DNA of 19,136 nt from Bacteroidota bacterium (GTDB taxonomy: Bacteria; Bacteroidota; Bacteroidia; JACCXN01): contig CANHPJ010000007.1 of NCBI GenBank assembly GCA_947462515.1, forward strand, positions 1 through 19,136, written 5' to 3'. The translations under genes were made by a program, and so were the position numbers. The stretch's first letter is position 1; each line of letters starts with the position of its first letter. Below are positions 7,999 through 15,258 of the stretch, piece after piece. The notes under the pieces were generated by a model. It was not told where the DNA came from. It worked only from the letters and a program-made list of their open reading frames with translations, and did not search any database.

Positions 7999-9369
7999 CT
8001 AATTTGTCACCGGGAAACTCAAGGATATCGTTGTGCCTTTGTTAACTTCAGAATCAATTAGAATCTGACAATCATGAATTTTAACAATTTTATATACCAG
8101 GGGTAAACCAATGCCATGGCCATCAATTACCTTAGCATTATAACCCCTGTAAAATGGTTCCGAAATATAATTTAAATCCTCTTTGGAGATTCCCATACCT
8201 TGATCTTTAAAATCAATTTTAAGAATCTTGTTATGGTAGGCGATTTTAATATCTATCTGGTTATTGTCTGAAAATTTACAACCATTATCCATTAAATTAA
8301 AAAAAGCAGACTTAATTAATTGCTCATTGCCATCAATAGTTAGTTTTTTTTCATCATCTAAATTTTCTCCAAAATCTAAATTAATAGTATATTCTTTTTT
8401 ATGTTTGATTATGTCTGTTCGAACCTGCCATATTAGTTCATCAATCCTTAATGCTTGTTTTTTGATGGAAGAAATATCTAAACTCGCTTGAGCCAACTCT
8501 AGTAAACCATTGGATAATTTACCTAAGTTTTTAATTTCTTCTAAGATAGAAATAAGCACTTTTTCGTATTCGTCTGTTTTTCTCTCTTTTAAAAGAGTTA
8601 CTTCTATTTCGCCACTAATTGAAGTTAAGGGAGTCCTTAATTCATGTGAAGCATTTGAAACAAAACTTCTTTGCATTTTAAAAGCACCTTCGAGTCTTTC
8701 CAGCATCTTATTGAATGTTACTGCCAAATATGCTATTTCATCCTTTCCATTTCCTTCTTTTACCCTGGAATATAAATTGTTAATGGTAATATTATCGACC
8801 TGACTAACAACATCTGAAATTGGCTTCAAAGCCAGTCCTGCATATATCCAAGCGATAAAACTGGTTAGTAAAACACTTAAAATAAAACCAATAATTAGAA
8901 TATTTAATAGATTTTTAATTTTACTATGTCCATAAATGTCTTCTGCTGAAACAATTAGAATGTGTTTAGTTGAATTTTTTGATAGGTATTTTCCATAAAA
9001 TTCTTTGTCTTGATGATCAAAATATAATTCTTTATTAAGTTTTATTTCATCTAAAAGCCGGTTTGAGATATTAAAAAATTTTAAGGAATCTGTAGTGTTT
9101 AAAACTTGATAATTGCTATCGTTAAAAATAATTATGTCTGCGTTATAAAGCGGGACAGTTTTTTTGGCAATATTTTTTAAAATATCATCATTTATTATTT
9201 CGTCAGTATTCAATAATTTCCCAACTGATTGCGCCTTTTCAAATAATCTCCCCTTAAATTCTATTTTCCTGTAAGTTACCGATGAATAATAGATGGATAT
9301 GGAAAATAGTATTAAGATACTGGCAACAATGCAAGCGAATTGCATGCTAAGTTTTGTTCTAATCTTCAT
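7999..9369 (-). CDS. Two-component sensor histidine kinase
   Basis: A 456-residue inner-membrane sensor that autophosphorylates and passes phosphate to the response regulator encoded just upstream. It has one helix at residues about 10-30, a sensor region of about 125 residues facing the periplasm, and a second helix at about 153-178 (LLNILIIGFILSVLLTSFIAW). A HAMP domain follows (LKPISDVVSQV to FNKMLERL), then the HisKA domain with SNASHELRTPLTS (phospho-acceptor H242), and HATPase_c with the N-box NLMDNGCKFS, the G1 box DQGMGIS and the G2 box GHGIGLPLVYKI. All catalytic boxes look intact. The periplasmic sensor region matches no ligand-binding motif I recognise, so the signal is unknown. 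It starts 42 bases after the response regulator stop, in the usual regulator-then-kinase order, and the two are probably one operon. Confidence 0.94.
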   Translation of the reverse strand: MKIRTKLSMQFACIVASILILFSISIYYSSVTYRKIEFKGRLFEKAQSVGKLLNTDEIINDDILKNIAKKTVPLYNADIIIFNDSNYQVLNTTDSLKFFNISNRLLDEIKLNKELYFDHQDKEFYGKYLSKNSTKHILIVSAEDIYGHSKIKNLLNILIIGFILSVLLTSFIAWIYAGLALKPISDVVSQVDNITINNLYSRVKEGNGKDEIAYLAVTFNKMLERLEGAFKMQRSFVSNASHELRTPLTSISGEIEVTLLKERKTDEYEKVLISILEEIKNLGKLSNGLLELAQASLDISSIKKQALRIDELIWQVRTDIIKHKKEYTINLDFGENLDDEKKLTIDGNEQLIKSAFFNLMDNGCKFSDNNQIDIKIAYHNKILKIDFKDQGMGISKEDLNYISEPFYRGYNAKVIDGHGIGLPLVYKIVKIHDCQILIDSEVNKGTTISLSFPVTN

Positions 9370-9411
9370 TTTTTTGTGAAATGATAAGTTGAAGTTTTAT
9401 CCAGCGGTATG

Positions 9412-10092
9412 TTAAAAATCTTCAGATAGTATATAACCCATACCAATTTTGGAATGAATTAGTTTTGGACTGAACTCTTTATCAATTTTTTTTCTCAAAA
9501 AATTAACATAAACATCAATCACGTTGGTTCCCGTGTCGAATGAAATATCCCAGACATTTTCTGCGATTTCAACTCTAGAAACCACTTTGTTTTTATTTTT
9601 GAGAAAATATTCAAGAAGTGCAAATTCTTTGGCTGTTAAATCTATTTTGGTTGAAGCCCGCTTAACTATTTTACTGTCTAGGTTCATTTCTAGATCTGCA
9701 AATTTTAACAAGTTTTCATTTTGTTTTAATCCGATCGATCTTTTTGTCAGGGATTTTATTCTGGCAATTAATTCTTTAAATTCAAAAGGTTTTGCCAGGT
9801 AATCATCTGTACCGGAATCAAATCCCATAAGTTTGTCATCTGTTGAACTTAATGCAGTGAGCATTAAAACAGGTATGTTTTGATGCGTTTTTCTTATTTC
9901 TTCACAAACTTTGAAGCCGTTTAGCAGGGGTAAATTTATATCTAAAATAATCACATCAAAATCATTCGAAACTGCCATCTGAACCCCAGATAAACCATCA
10001 AATGCAATTTCTGTTTGATATGAAAGCTCTTCGAGGCCTTTTTTGATAAAAGCAGCCACTTTTTTTTCGTCTTCAATAATTAAAACCTTCAT
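9412..10092 (-). CDS. OmpR/PhoB-family response regulator
   Basis: A DNA-binding transcription factor of about 226 residues, activated by the adjacent kinase. The receiver domain begins MKVLIIEDEKK (acidic pocket E and D), has its phospho-acceptor aspartate in DVIILDINLPLLNG (residue 51 from this start), the switch Thr in LMLTALSS, and the conserved lysine in YLAKPFEF. The C-terminal winged helix ends with VDVYVNFLRKKIDKEF and KIGMGYIL, typical of the OmpR/PhoB class. I chose the ATG at 10092 because MKVLIIEDE is the usual first strand of the domain. The frame also contains an ATG at 10101 and a TTG at 10113, but the TTG overlaps the probable -7 promoter box and so is unlikely. It is divergent from the symporter gene at 10226, so the shared gap may carry sites for this regulator. 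The target genes are not evident. Confidence 0.94.
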   Translation of the reverse strand: MKVLIIEDEKKVAAFIKKGLEELSYQTEIAFDGLSGVQMAVSNDFDVIILDINLPLLNGFKVCEEIRKTHQNIPVLMLTALSSTDDKLMGFDSGTDDYLAKPFEFKELIARIKSLTKRSIGLKQNENLLKFADLEMNLDSKIVKRASTKIDLTAKEFALLEYFLKNKNKVVSRVEIAENVWDISFDTGTNVIDVYVNFLRKKIDKEFSPKLIHSKIGMGYILSEDF

Positions 10093-10110
10093 AGTAATCA
10101 TATTATCATG

Positions 10111-10118
10111 CAAAAATA
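10111..10118 (-). promoter_or_regulatory. -7 promoter box of the response regulator/kinase operon
   Basis: The minus strand reads TATTTTTG, a full match to the Bacteroidota -7 consensus TAnnTTTG. It ends 9 bases before the ATG at 10101 and 18 before the preferred ATG at 10092, giving a leader of only a few to about 15 bases. No convincing TTG lies 18-23 bases upstream, so the -33 element is weak or absent and the promoter may need an activator. Confidence 0.45.
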
Positions 10119-10154
10119 AGAAATCATAAATGGTATAAACTACATAAATCCATA

Positions 10155-10190
10155 TTTGTTCTGCAAGGAAAAACTTTTTACATATATTTG
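10155..10190 (+). promoter_or_regulatory. Promoter of the NSS symporter operon
   Basis: TTTG (10155-10158) and TATATTTG (10183-10190), separated by 24 bases, match the -33 and -7 consensus of the main Bacteroidota sigma factor, with a spacer at the long end. Transcription would start near 10196, leaving a leader of about 30 bases before the ATG at 10226. The box lies back-to-back with the response-regulator promoter. Confidence 0.5.
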
Positions 10191-10225
10191 AACCATAAAA
10201 TAAAATTATTTAACCGATTTTTAAT

Positions 10226-11800
10226 ATGAGTAATAATACTGAATCTTGGGGTTCTAGAATTGGTCTTATTCTAGCAATGGCAGGAAATGCTGTTGGCTTG
10301 GGTAATTTTTTGCGATTTCCTGTTCAAGCTATTCAAAATGGCGGTGGTGCATTTATAATACCATACCTTGTTTGCTTTCTATTAATGGGTATTCCACTGC
10401 TTTTTGTTGAATGGTCGATGGGGCGTTTTGGTGGAAAATTCGGACATCATTCTACACCTTTTATTCTCGACTCTATGGATAAAAGGAAATTCTGGAAGTA
10501 TGTAGGTGTATTTGGAATATTTACCAATATTGCGGTAGCTGCATATTATTGTTATCTTGAATCTTGGACTTTATCTTGGATGTATCATTCTGTAATCGGA
10601 ACTTTTTCAGGTAAAACTCAAGAAGAAGTAGCTGGTTTTTTTGGTAATTATGTTTCTTTAACATCTTGGGAACCAATATTTTTCTGGTTAGTGTGTCTGC
10701 TTTTAAATACCTGGATTTTATCAAGAGGATTGAGTGGTGGAGTTGAAAAAGTGGCCAAAATTGGTATGCCTTTATTGATTATTTTTGGAGCATTCCTTGC
10801 CTATAAAGCAATTACGTTAAAGGCAGGTGAGCATGGTGCTATTTTATCTGGAATTGAAGGTTTGAATTATCTTTGGACTCCTAATTTTGATACCATCTGG
10901 AGCCCAAAAGTATGGCTTGCCGCGGCCGGCCAAATTTTCTTTACCCTATCTGTCGGTATGGGATCTATACAGTGTTATGCATCGTATGTTAAATCAAAAG
11001 ATGATGTGGCATTAAATGCTATGAGCGCAGGTTGGATGAATGAGTTTGTTGAAGTAGTTTTAGGATCAGCAATATTAATTCCCATATCAATCGGATATCT
11101 TGGCATCGATCAGGTTGTTGAAATGACAAAAAGTGGTGGTTTAGGATTAGGGTTTAAAACTTTACCTTATTTGTTTGAGCAGTGGGGTGGTGTTTTGGCC
11201 GCAGTATGCGGAGTAGCTTGGTTTGGACTATTGTTTTTTGCAGGTATAACTTCTTCCTTGGCAATGGGTACTCCATGTATGGGGTTTTTACAGGATGAGT
11301 TTGGTTGGAAAAGAGAAAATGCTGCTTGGATGTTCGGATTTGTAGTTTTTTTATTGGGTTTACCTACTGTATTGTTTTTCAATCAGGGAGTTTTTGACGA
11401 ATATGACTTTTGGGCAGGAACAGTCTCTTTAGTGGTTTTCGCTTTGATTGAAATTATTTTATTCGCATGGGTTTTTGGAATGGACAAGGGCTGGAAGGAA
11501 ATTACAACTGGTGCAGATATTAAAGTACCGGTAGTTTTTAAATTTATTATTAAATACATCACCCCAGCGATGTTAATTTGGGTTTTTGTGTCAAGCCTTC
11601 CGGGCATTTGGGATCAAATTATGAATAAGTCAATTTATGAGCAGATTTCCTCTGCAACTGACGCCGATTTGATAAATAAATTAAATACTCAAATTACTTA
11701 TGTAAATATTTCTAGGATAGGACTTTTATTGGTATGGTTTTCGATAGCCTATCTTGTATATATTGCATACAAAAATCGTAAAAAAGAAGGGAGAATATAA
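10226..11800 (+). CDS. LeuT-like sodium-dependent amino-acid symporter (NSS family)
   Basis: A 524-residue inner-membrane protein with about 12 helices that should import a neutral amino acid using the sodium gradient. It is strikingly like LeuT of Aquifex: helix 1 reads LAMAGNAVGLGNFLRFPVQ, and G20, N21, A22, V23 and N27 even share LeuT numbering. V104 and Y108 in helix 3 match. Helix 6 has IFFTLSVGMG (F239, T240 and S242 match LeuT F253, T254 and S256). N272 matches N286, and helix 8 has AGITSS (A339, T342 and S343 match A351, T354 and S355), so both sodium sites appear complete. E276 sits at LeuT E290, which predicts chloride independence. Two pocket residues differ: LeuT F259 is M245 and I359 is M347, so the side-chain preference may be altered. 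It overlaps the next small gene by one base. The substrate is not proven. Confidence 0.95.
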   Translation: MSNNTESWGSRIGLILAMAGNAVGLGNFLRFPVQAIQNGGGAFIIPYLVCFLLMGIPLLFVEWSMGRFGGKFGHHSTPFILDSMDKRKFWKYVGVFGIFTNIAVAAYYCYLESWTLSWMYHSVIGTFSGKTQEEVAGFFGNYVSLTSWEPIFFWLVCLLLNTWILSRGLSGGVEKVAKIGMPLLIIFGAFLAYKAITLKAGEHGAILSGIEGLNYLWTPNFDTIWSPKVWLAAAGQIFFTLSVGMGSIQCYASYVKSKDDVALNAMSAGWMNEFVEVVLGSAILIPISIGYLGIDQVVEMTKSGGLGLGFKTLPYLFEQWGGVLAAVCGVAWFGLLFFAGITSSLAMGTPCMGFLQDEFGWKRENAAWMFGFVVFLLGLPTVLFFNQGVFDEYDFWAGTVSLVVFALIEIILFAWVFGMDKGWKEITTGADIKVPVVFKFIIKYITPAMLIWVFVSSLPGIWDQIMNKSIYEQISSATDADLINKLNTQITYVNISRIGLLLVWFSIAYLVYIAYKNRKKEGRI

Positions 11801-11943
11801 TGAACAATTCAGCTTTAGTATTAATGATTTCATCTGAGGTAATAATTGCTTCGGTTACCATATATTTTTTCTGGAGAGTTCTTAAAGCTCCCAAAAATCC
11901 GGAGCCTGACTCCTTCTTAGAAAATGATGATATGCAGAAGTAA
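11800..11943 (+). CDS. 47-residue single-pass membrane protein, putative symporter small subunit
   Basis: The ATG at 11800 uses the last A of the symporter stop codon (TAATG), so translation is probably coupled. The product begins MNNSALVLMISSEVIIASVT, continues into an aromatic-rich helix end (IYFFWRVLKAP) and finishes with an acidic, Pro-containing tail (KNPEPDSFLENDD). One membrane helix spans residues about 5-27, and the basic RVLK after it suggests the C-terminus lies in the cytoplasm. NSS transporters such as the methionine/alanine importer MetP of Corynebacterium need a small subunit (MetS) of similar size encoded directly downstream, so by position, size and topology this is a candidate accessory subunit. 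The residue similarity to MetS that I can judge is limited. The overlap, the intact frame and the conserved-looking layout make it a real gene, though the function is inferred. Confidence 0.78.
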   Translation: MNNSALVLMISSEVIIASVTIYFFWRVLKAPKNPEPDSFLENDDMQK

Positions 11944-11955
11944 AATCATTGAATT

Positions 11956-12867
11956 TTGTATTTTGCTAATAAATATCTAAGCTTCAATAAAAAGGAAAGG
12001 AAAGGTATTGTTGTTTTTATATCATTAATTTTTAGTTCTTTTTTATTTACTTATTTATCTCCTTTACTTGTAAATAAAAGTCCTTCAGATTTTAGCAGTT
12101 TCAATACGGAAATAAATGCTTTTTTATCTGATTCTTTGGCTTCTTTTGATGAGAATACGGATAAATTATATGTAAATAAGAATTCCATAACTCATAATCA
12201 TAAACTCTTTACATTCGATCCCAATAAAGCATCAAGTGAAGAACTCTATTCTCTTGGATTAAATCCCAAAACAATACTTAATATAAAAAAGTATCTTAAA
12301 AGGGGAGGAGTATTCAAAAATAAAAATGATTTCAAAAAAATATATGGCTTAAGCAAAACAGATTTTCTCTTGTTGGAGCCTTATATTTCAATCAATCAAT
12401 CGACTTATCAGTTCCGAAACACAAAATTTATATACGATACTTGTTTTATTTCCAAGTCACATCCCGCAAATGAAATAAGAATTAATTCTGTTGGACTTTT
12501 TTACCTCCTTAAATTTGATGGAATGGATACCATTCTTGCTTTTAATATTCTAAAGTATAGAAAGGCATTGGGAGGATACTATTGCAATGATCAGTTGAGT
12601 GAAGTAAATGGAATGAAAAAAGAATTCTTCAACCGGCTAAAGGACATGCTAATAATTAATCAGGATTCAATAAAAAAAATTAATCTAAACCAATGTTCAA
12701 TAAATGATTTAAATAAACATCCATACTTGTCTTATAATCAATCTAATTCAATTATTAATTTCAGGATAAAACACGGGGATTTTAAAACTTTAAGTGATAT
12801 TAAAAAATGTGATCTTATAGATGATAAGACATTTGAAAAAATACATCCTTACCTGGATTTAAATTAG
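11956..12867 (+). CDS. Membrane-anchored ComEA-like helix-hairpin-helix protein with non-ATG start
   Basis: About 303 residues. The N-terminus (YLSFNKKERKGIVVFISLIFSS) is a basic segment plus one membrane helix (about 18-36), matching a Bacteroidota family of membrane-anchored HhH proteins. Three HhH-like units follow: FDPNKASSEELYSLGL to GLSKTDFLLLEPYI, INSVGLFYLLKFDGM to VNGMKKEFFNRLKDML, and LNQCSINDLNKHPYL to IDDKTFEKIHPYL. Each has the 'N-x-A/C-s-x-x-x-L' entry and the 'f-k-s-x-x-d-l' middle of ComEA repeats, so it probably binds DNA, perhaps in uptake or at the envelope. An in-frame TGA at 11950-11952 is followed only by ATT (11953) and TTG (11956) before the conserved N-terminus, and the first internal ATG comes far downstream, so it must start at TTG or ATT. 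It begins 12 bases after the small symporter subunit and probably shares that operon. The function in this organism is not proven. Confidence 0.85.
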   Translation: MYFANKYLSFNKKERKGIVVFISLIFSSFLFTYLSPLLVNKSPSDFSSFNTEINAFLSDSLASFDENTDKLYVNKNSITHNHKLFTFDPNKASSEELYSLGLNPKTILNIKKYLKRGGVFKNKNDFKKIYGLSKTDFLLLEPYISINQSTYQFRNTKFIYDTCFISKSHPANEIRINSVGLFYLLKFDGMDTILAFNILKYRKALGGYYCNDQLSEVNGMKKEFFNRLKDMLIINQDSIKKINLNQCSINDLNKHPYLSYNQSNSIINFRIKHGDFKTLSDIKKCDLIDDKTFEKIHPYLDLN

Positions 12868-12898
12868 AAGATATTTTCTTATTTAAGGATAAGATGTA

Positions 12899-12933
12899 TT
12901 TGATTAGATTTTGTGATATTTTGACTAAATTTG
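12899..12933 (+). promoter_or_regulatory. Promoter of the acyl-CoA dehydrogenase gene
   Basis: TTTG (12899-12902), a 23-base spacer and TAAATTTG (12926-12933) match the Bacteroidota -33/-7 consensus. The start point would be near 12939, with an A+T-rich leader of about 37 bases to the ATG at 12976. This separates the dehydrogenase from the symporter/HhH operon upstream. Confidence 0.5.
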
Positions 12934-12975
12934 CAAAAAAATTAAATTAAAATATAATTTATAATATTTATAAAA

Positions 12976-14154
12976 ATGATTGAAAGCAACATATTGGAAA
13001 CACAATCAGGAATGAATTTTGAACTTAGCGAAAATCAAAAGATGATTGCTGAAATGATCAAGGACTTTGGAGAAAAAAACATTCGTCCTGAGATGATGGA
13101 ATGGGATGAAAATCAAATTTTCCCTGTAGAAGTTTTTAAAAAGTTAGGCGAACTAGGTTTAATGGGTGTTTTGGTTCCTTCTGAATATGGAGGAGCGGGA
13201 TTGGGGTATTGCGAATACGTAACCGTAGTATCCGAAATTGCAAGAATCTGTGGATCGATAGGCTTGTCTGTGGCAGCGCATAATTCATTATGTACTGGAC
13301 ATATTCTTCAATTTGGTAATGATGATCAAAAAAAGAAATGGTTACCAAAACTTGCTACTGCTGAATGGATAGGAGCATGGGGCTTAACTGAAACCTCAAC
13401 AGGTTCAGATGCAGGTGGAATGATGACTACAGCTAAACAAGATGGGGATTATTGGGTACTCAATGGTACTAAAAATTTTATAACCCATGCGATTTCTGGA
13501 AATATTGCTGTTGTAATAGTTAGAACCGGAGAAAAAGGTGATTCTCATGGAATGACTGCATTTGTAATAGAAAAAGGTACTCCAGGTTTTTCATCTGGTA
13601 AAAAGGAAAATAAAATGGGCATGCGAGCTTCGGAAACTGCTGAGCTGATTTTTGATAATTGCAGAGTGCATCAGGATAATATATTAGGCAAGGTTGGTGA
13701 TGGTTTTATTCAAGCGATGAAAGTGCTTGACGGAGGAAGAATTTCAATTGCTGCTTTATCCTTAGGAATTGCAAAAGGTGCTTATGATTGTTCTTTAAAA
13801 TATTCAAAGGAAAGAGAGCAGTTTGGCCAATCTATTTCAAGTTTTCAAGGAATTGCTTTCAAGTTAGCCGATATGGCGACAGAAATATCTGCTGCAGAGC
13901 TACTTACATTTCAAGCAGCTGATATGAAAAATAAGCACAAAAAAGTTACCAAAGAATCCGCTTTTGCCAAATACTACGCTTCGGAAGTTGCTGTTAGATG
14001 TGGTTTGGAAGCAGTTCAGATTTTTGGTGGTTATGGATATACAAAAGATTTTCCTGCAGAAAAATACATGCGCGATGCCAAATTATGTACAATAGGGGAA
14101 GGAACATCTGAAATTCAAAAATTGGTTATAGCAAGAGAGTTATTGCGTGAGTAA
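12976..14154 (+). CDS. Acyl-CoA dehydrogenase
   Basis: A flavoprotein of 392 residues that introduces an alpha,beta double bond into an acyl-CoA (fatty-acid or branched-chain amino-acid breakdown) and passes electrons to ETF. It shows the N-terminal helical domain (NQKMIAEMIKDFGEKNIRPEMMEWD), the FAD/substrate signature GLTETSTGSDAGGM, and the middle beta domain ending GMRASETAELIFDNCRVHQDNILG. The C-terminal helical domain contains SKEREQFGQSISSFQGIAFKLADM, QIFGGYGYTKDFPAEKYMRDAK and GEGTSEIQKLVIARELL. E375 in GEGTSE is at the position of the catalytic base of medium- and short-chain enzymes. The chain-length class cannot be told. The first ATG (12976) adds 12 residues before MNFELSENQ, which looks like the usual N-terminus, so an ATG at 13012 is an alternative start. 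It has its own promoter and a strong terminator. Confidence 0.95.
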   Translation: MIESNILETQSGMNFELSENQKMIAEMIKDFGEKNIRPEMMEWDENQIFPVEVFKKLGELGLMGVLVPSEYGGAGLGYCEYVTVVSEIARICGSIGLSVAAHNSLCTGHILQFGNDDQKKKWLPKLATAEWIGAWGLTETSTGSDAGGMMTTAKQDGDYWVLNGTKNFITHAISGNIAVVIVRTGEKGDSHGMTAFVIEKGTPGFSSGKKENKMGMRASETAELIFDNCRVHQDNILGKVGDGFIQAMKVLDGGRISIAALSLGIAKGAYDCSLKYSKEREQFGQSISSFQGIAFKLADMATEISAAELLTFQAADMKNKHKKVTKESAFAKYYASEVAVRCGLEAVQIFGGYGYTKDFPAEKYMRDAKLCTIGEGTSEIQKLVIARELLRE

Positions 14155-14179
14155 TACCATTGATTTTTTCTATAAGTCT

Positions 14180-14214
14180 AAAAAGCGCCCTAGATATATT
14201 CTAGCGCGCTTTTT
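14180..14214. terminator. Bidirectional intrinsic terminator
   Basis: A 15-base stem (14180-14194 with 14200-14214) closes on a TATAT loop, with a single C:C mismatch in the G+C-rich middle (GCGCCCTAGA against TCTAGCGCGC). It is flanked by A5 on the left and a T7 run on the right, so it gives a U-run on both strands. It sits between the stops of the convergent acyl-CoA dehydrogenase (14154, +) and S4 protein (14235, -) genes and should stop transcription from both. It is the only clear intrinsic terminator in the window. Confidence 0.9.
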
Positions 14215-14234
14215 TTATTAATTTCTTTGTTTAA

Positions 14235-14450
14235 TCAAGAATTAGTTATTTCATACTCCTCACCAAATACTTTAATAATATCTCCAATTCGTATTTTTGC
14301 TCTTTTACGAGTTTCAATTTCTCCGTTAAGCGTTACCTGTCCATCTGTTACTATAGCTTGAGCATGTCCTCCATTTTCAGCGATTCCAATAGCTTTTAAG
14401 AGTTTTATAAGTTCAATAAAATCTCCCTGTAATTCAAATTTGTTCATCAT
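14235..14450 (-). CDS. Small S4-domain RNA-binding protein (YbcJ-like)
   Basis: A 70/71-residue protein that is essentially a single S4 RNA-binding domain. The core reads GDFIELIKLLKAIGIAENGG, then AQAIVTDGQVTLNGE, ETRKRAKIRIGD and EEYEI, with the basic RKRAK strand and the VxLNGxxExRK loop expected to contact RNA. The length and the VTDGQVTLNGEIETRKR arrangement are those of the YbcJ family. The RNA target and role are not established for this family; a ribosome or tRNA link is inference only. Two ATG codons are adjacent at the start (MM). It stands alone on the minus strand, facing the acyl-CoA dehydrogenase across a shared terminator, with its own TATATTTG box. Confidence 0.92.
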   Translation of the reverse strand: MMNKFELQGDFIELIKLLKAIGIAENGGHAQAIVTDGQVTLNGEIETRKRAKIRIGDIIKVFGEEYEITNS

Positions 14451-14466
14451 TTTTAAAGATTAAATT

Positions 14467-14474
14467 CAAATATA
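14467..14474 (-). promoter_or_regulatory. -7 promoter box of the S4-domain gene
   Basis: The minus strand reads TATATTTG, a full match to TAnnTTTG, ending 16 bases before the upstream ATG (14450). No clear TTG lies 18-23 bases upstream. The expected leader is about 10 bases. Confidence 0.42.
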
Positions 14475-14582
14475 AGTTTTATGGTTGTTGAATTTAATTT
14501 TGATTTCATTTTTTCGTTATTTTTCTTTTACTAACTATACTAAATCGATCCAGCTAATGCAGCTACTCCATAATTCAATTTA

Positions 14583-14614
14583 TTGATTTTAAACTGATAA
14601 TTGTTTTAACTTTG
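14583..14614 (+). promoter_or_regulatory. Promoter of the rhomboid gene, predicting a leaderless mRNA
   Basis: TTG (14583-14585), a 21-base spacer and TAACTTTG (14607-14614) fit the Bacteroidota consensus. The box ends only 6 bases before the ATG at 14621, so the expected start point falls at or within one or two bases of the start codon. The TTG inside the box (14612) is in frame with the gene but would not be transcribed, which supports the ATG at 14621 as the start. Confidence 0.5.
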
Positions 14615-14620
14615 TTTCAT

Positions 14621-15229
14621 ATGACGACCTTAATAATTATTGTTACCTGTATTTTTTCATTCTTTGGTTTTAAAAGAATAGATATAATGAATAAATACCA
14701 ATTCAATCCTTATGATGTAAAAAATAAAAAGGAGCTGATTCGGTTTATTTCTCATGGCTTCTTGCATGCAGATTGGATGCATTTATTTTTTAATATGTTT
14801 GTTCTTTATAATTTTGGACAAGCAGTTGAATATGATTTCAATTATATTTATGGAGACAAAGGGTACCTTTATTTCGGTCTTCTTTATTTTGGAGGAATAA
14901 TTTTTTCAGTTTTACCTACCTATAAAAAGCATCAAGATGATTATTATTATAATGCCGTTGGAGCTTCAGGAGCGGTTTCGGCAGTGATGTTTTCTTTTAT
15001 TTTATTCAATCCCTTTCAGGAGCTTTGTTTGTATGGTATTTTGTGCTTTAAGGGTATCTGGTGGGCTTTGGCATATTTAACCTATAGTTATTACAAGGGT
15101 AAAAGACCTGATGATAATATAAATCATGAGGCACATTTTTGGGGAGCCATTTTCGGAGTGATATTTACAATTATTTCATCACCCTCAGTTTTGAAAAATC
15201 TGATAGATAAAATTTCTACAAGCTTCTGA
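14621..15229 (+). CDS. Rhomboid-family intramembrane serine protease
   Basis: A polytopic inner-membrane protease of 202 residues that should cleave membrane helices of substrate proteins. The rhomboid motifs are present: HLFFN in helix 2 (H54 and N58), the catalytic serine in GASG (S116) and the catalytic histidine in AHFWGAIFG (H172), forming the Ser-His dyad. Six hydrophobic segments are recognisable, the basic six-helix bacterial form without extra domains. I chose the ATG at 14621; an in-frame TTG at 14612 lies within the -7 promoter box. A hydrophilic loop (YKKHQDDYYY) just before the active-site helix is rather Tyr/Asp-rich. The PabC-like gene begins 29 bases after it on the same strand and may be co-transcribed. 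The substrates are unknown. Confidence 0.93.
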   Translation: MTTLIIIVTCIFSFFGFKRIDIMNKYQFNPYDVKNKKELIRFISHGFLHADWMHLFFNMFVLYNFGQAVEYDFNYIYGDKGYLYFGLLYFGGIIFSVLPTYKKHQDDYYYNAVGASGAVSAVMFSFILFNPFQELCLYGILCFKGIWWALAYLTYSYYKGKRPDDNINHEAHFWGAIFGVIFTIISSPSVLKNLIDKISTSF

Positions 15230-15258
15230 TAAGTATTATATAAAACCTGATTTTTTAT

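Noticed and set aside
10125..10149. Direct repeat CATAAAT twice, 18 bases apart, in the regulator/symporter gap
   Set aside because: OmpR-family sites usually repeat every 10-11 bases; a 7-base A+T-rich match at 18 bases is too weak to call an operator.
12877..12894. Small hairpin TCTTAT/ATAAGA after the HhH gene
   Set aside because: Only 6 pairs with no following T-run; such stems are expected by chance in this A+T-rich gap.
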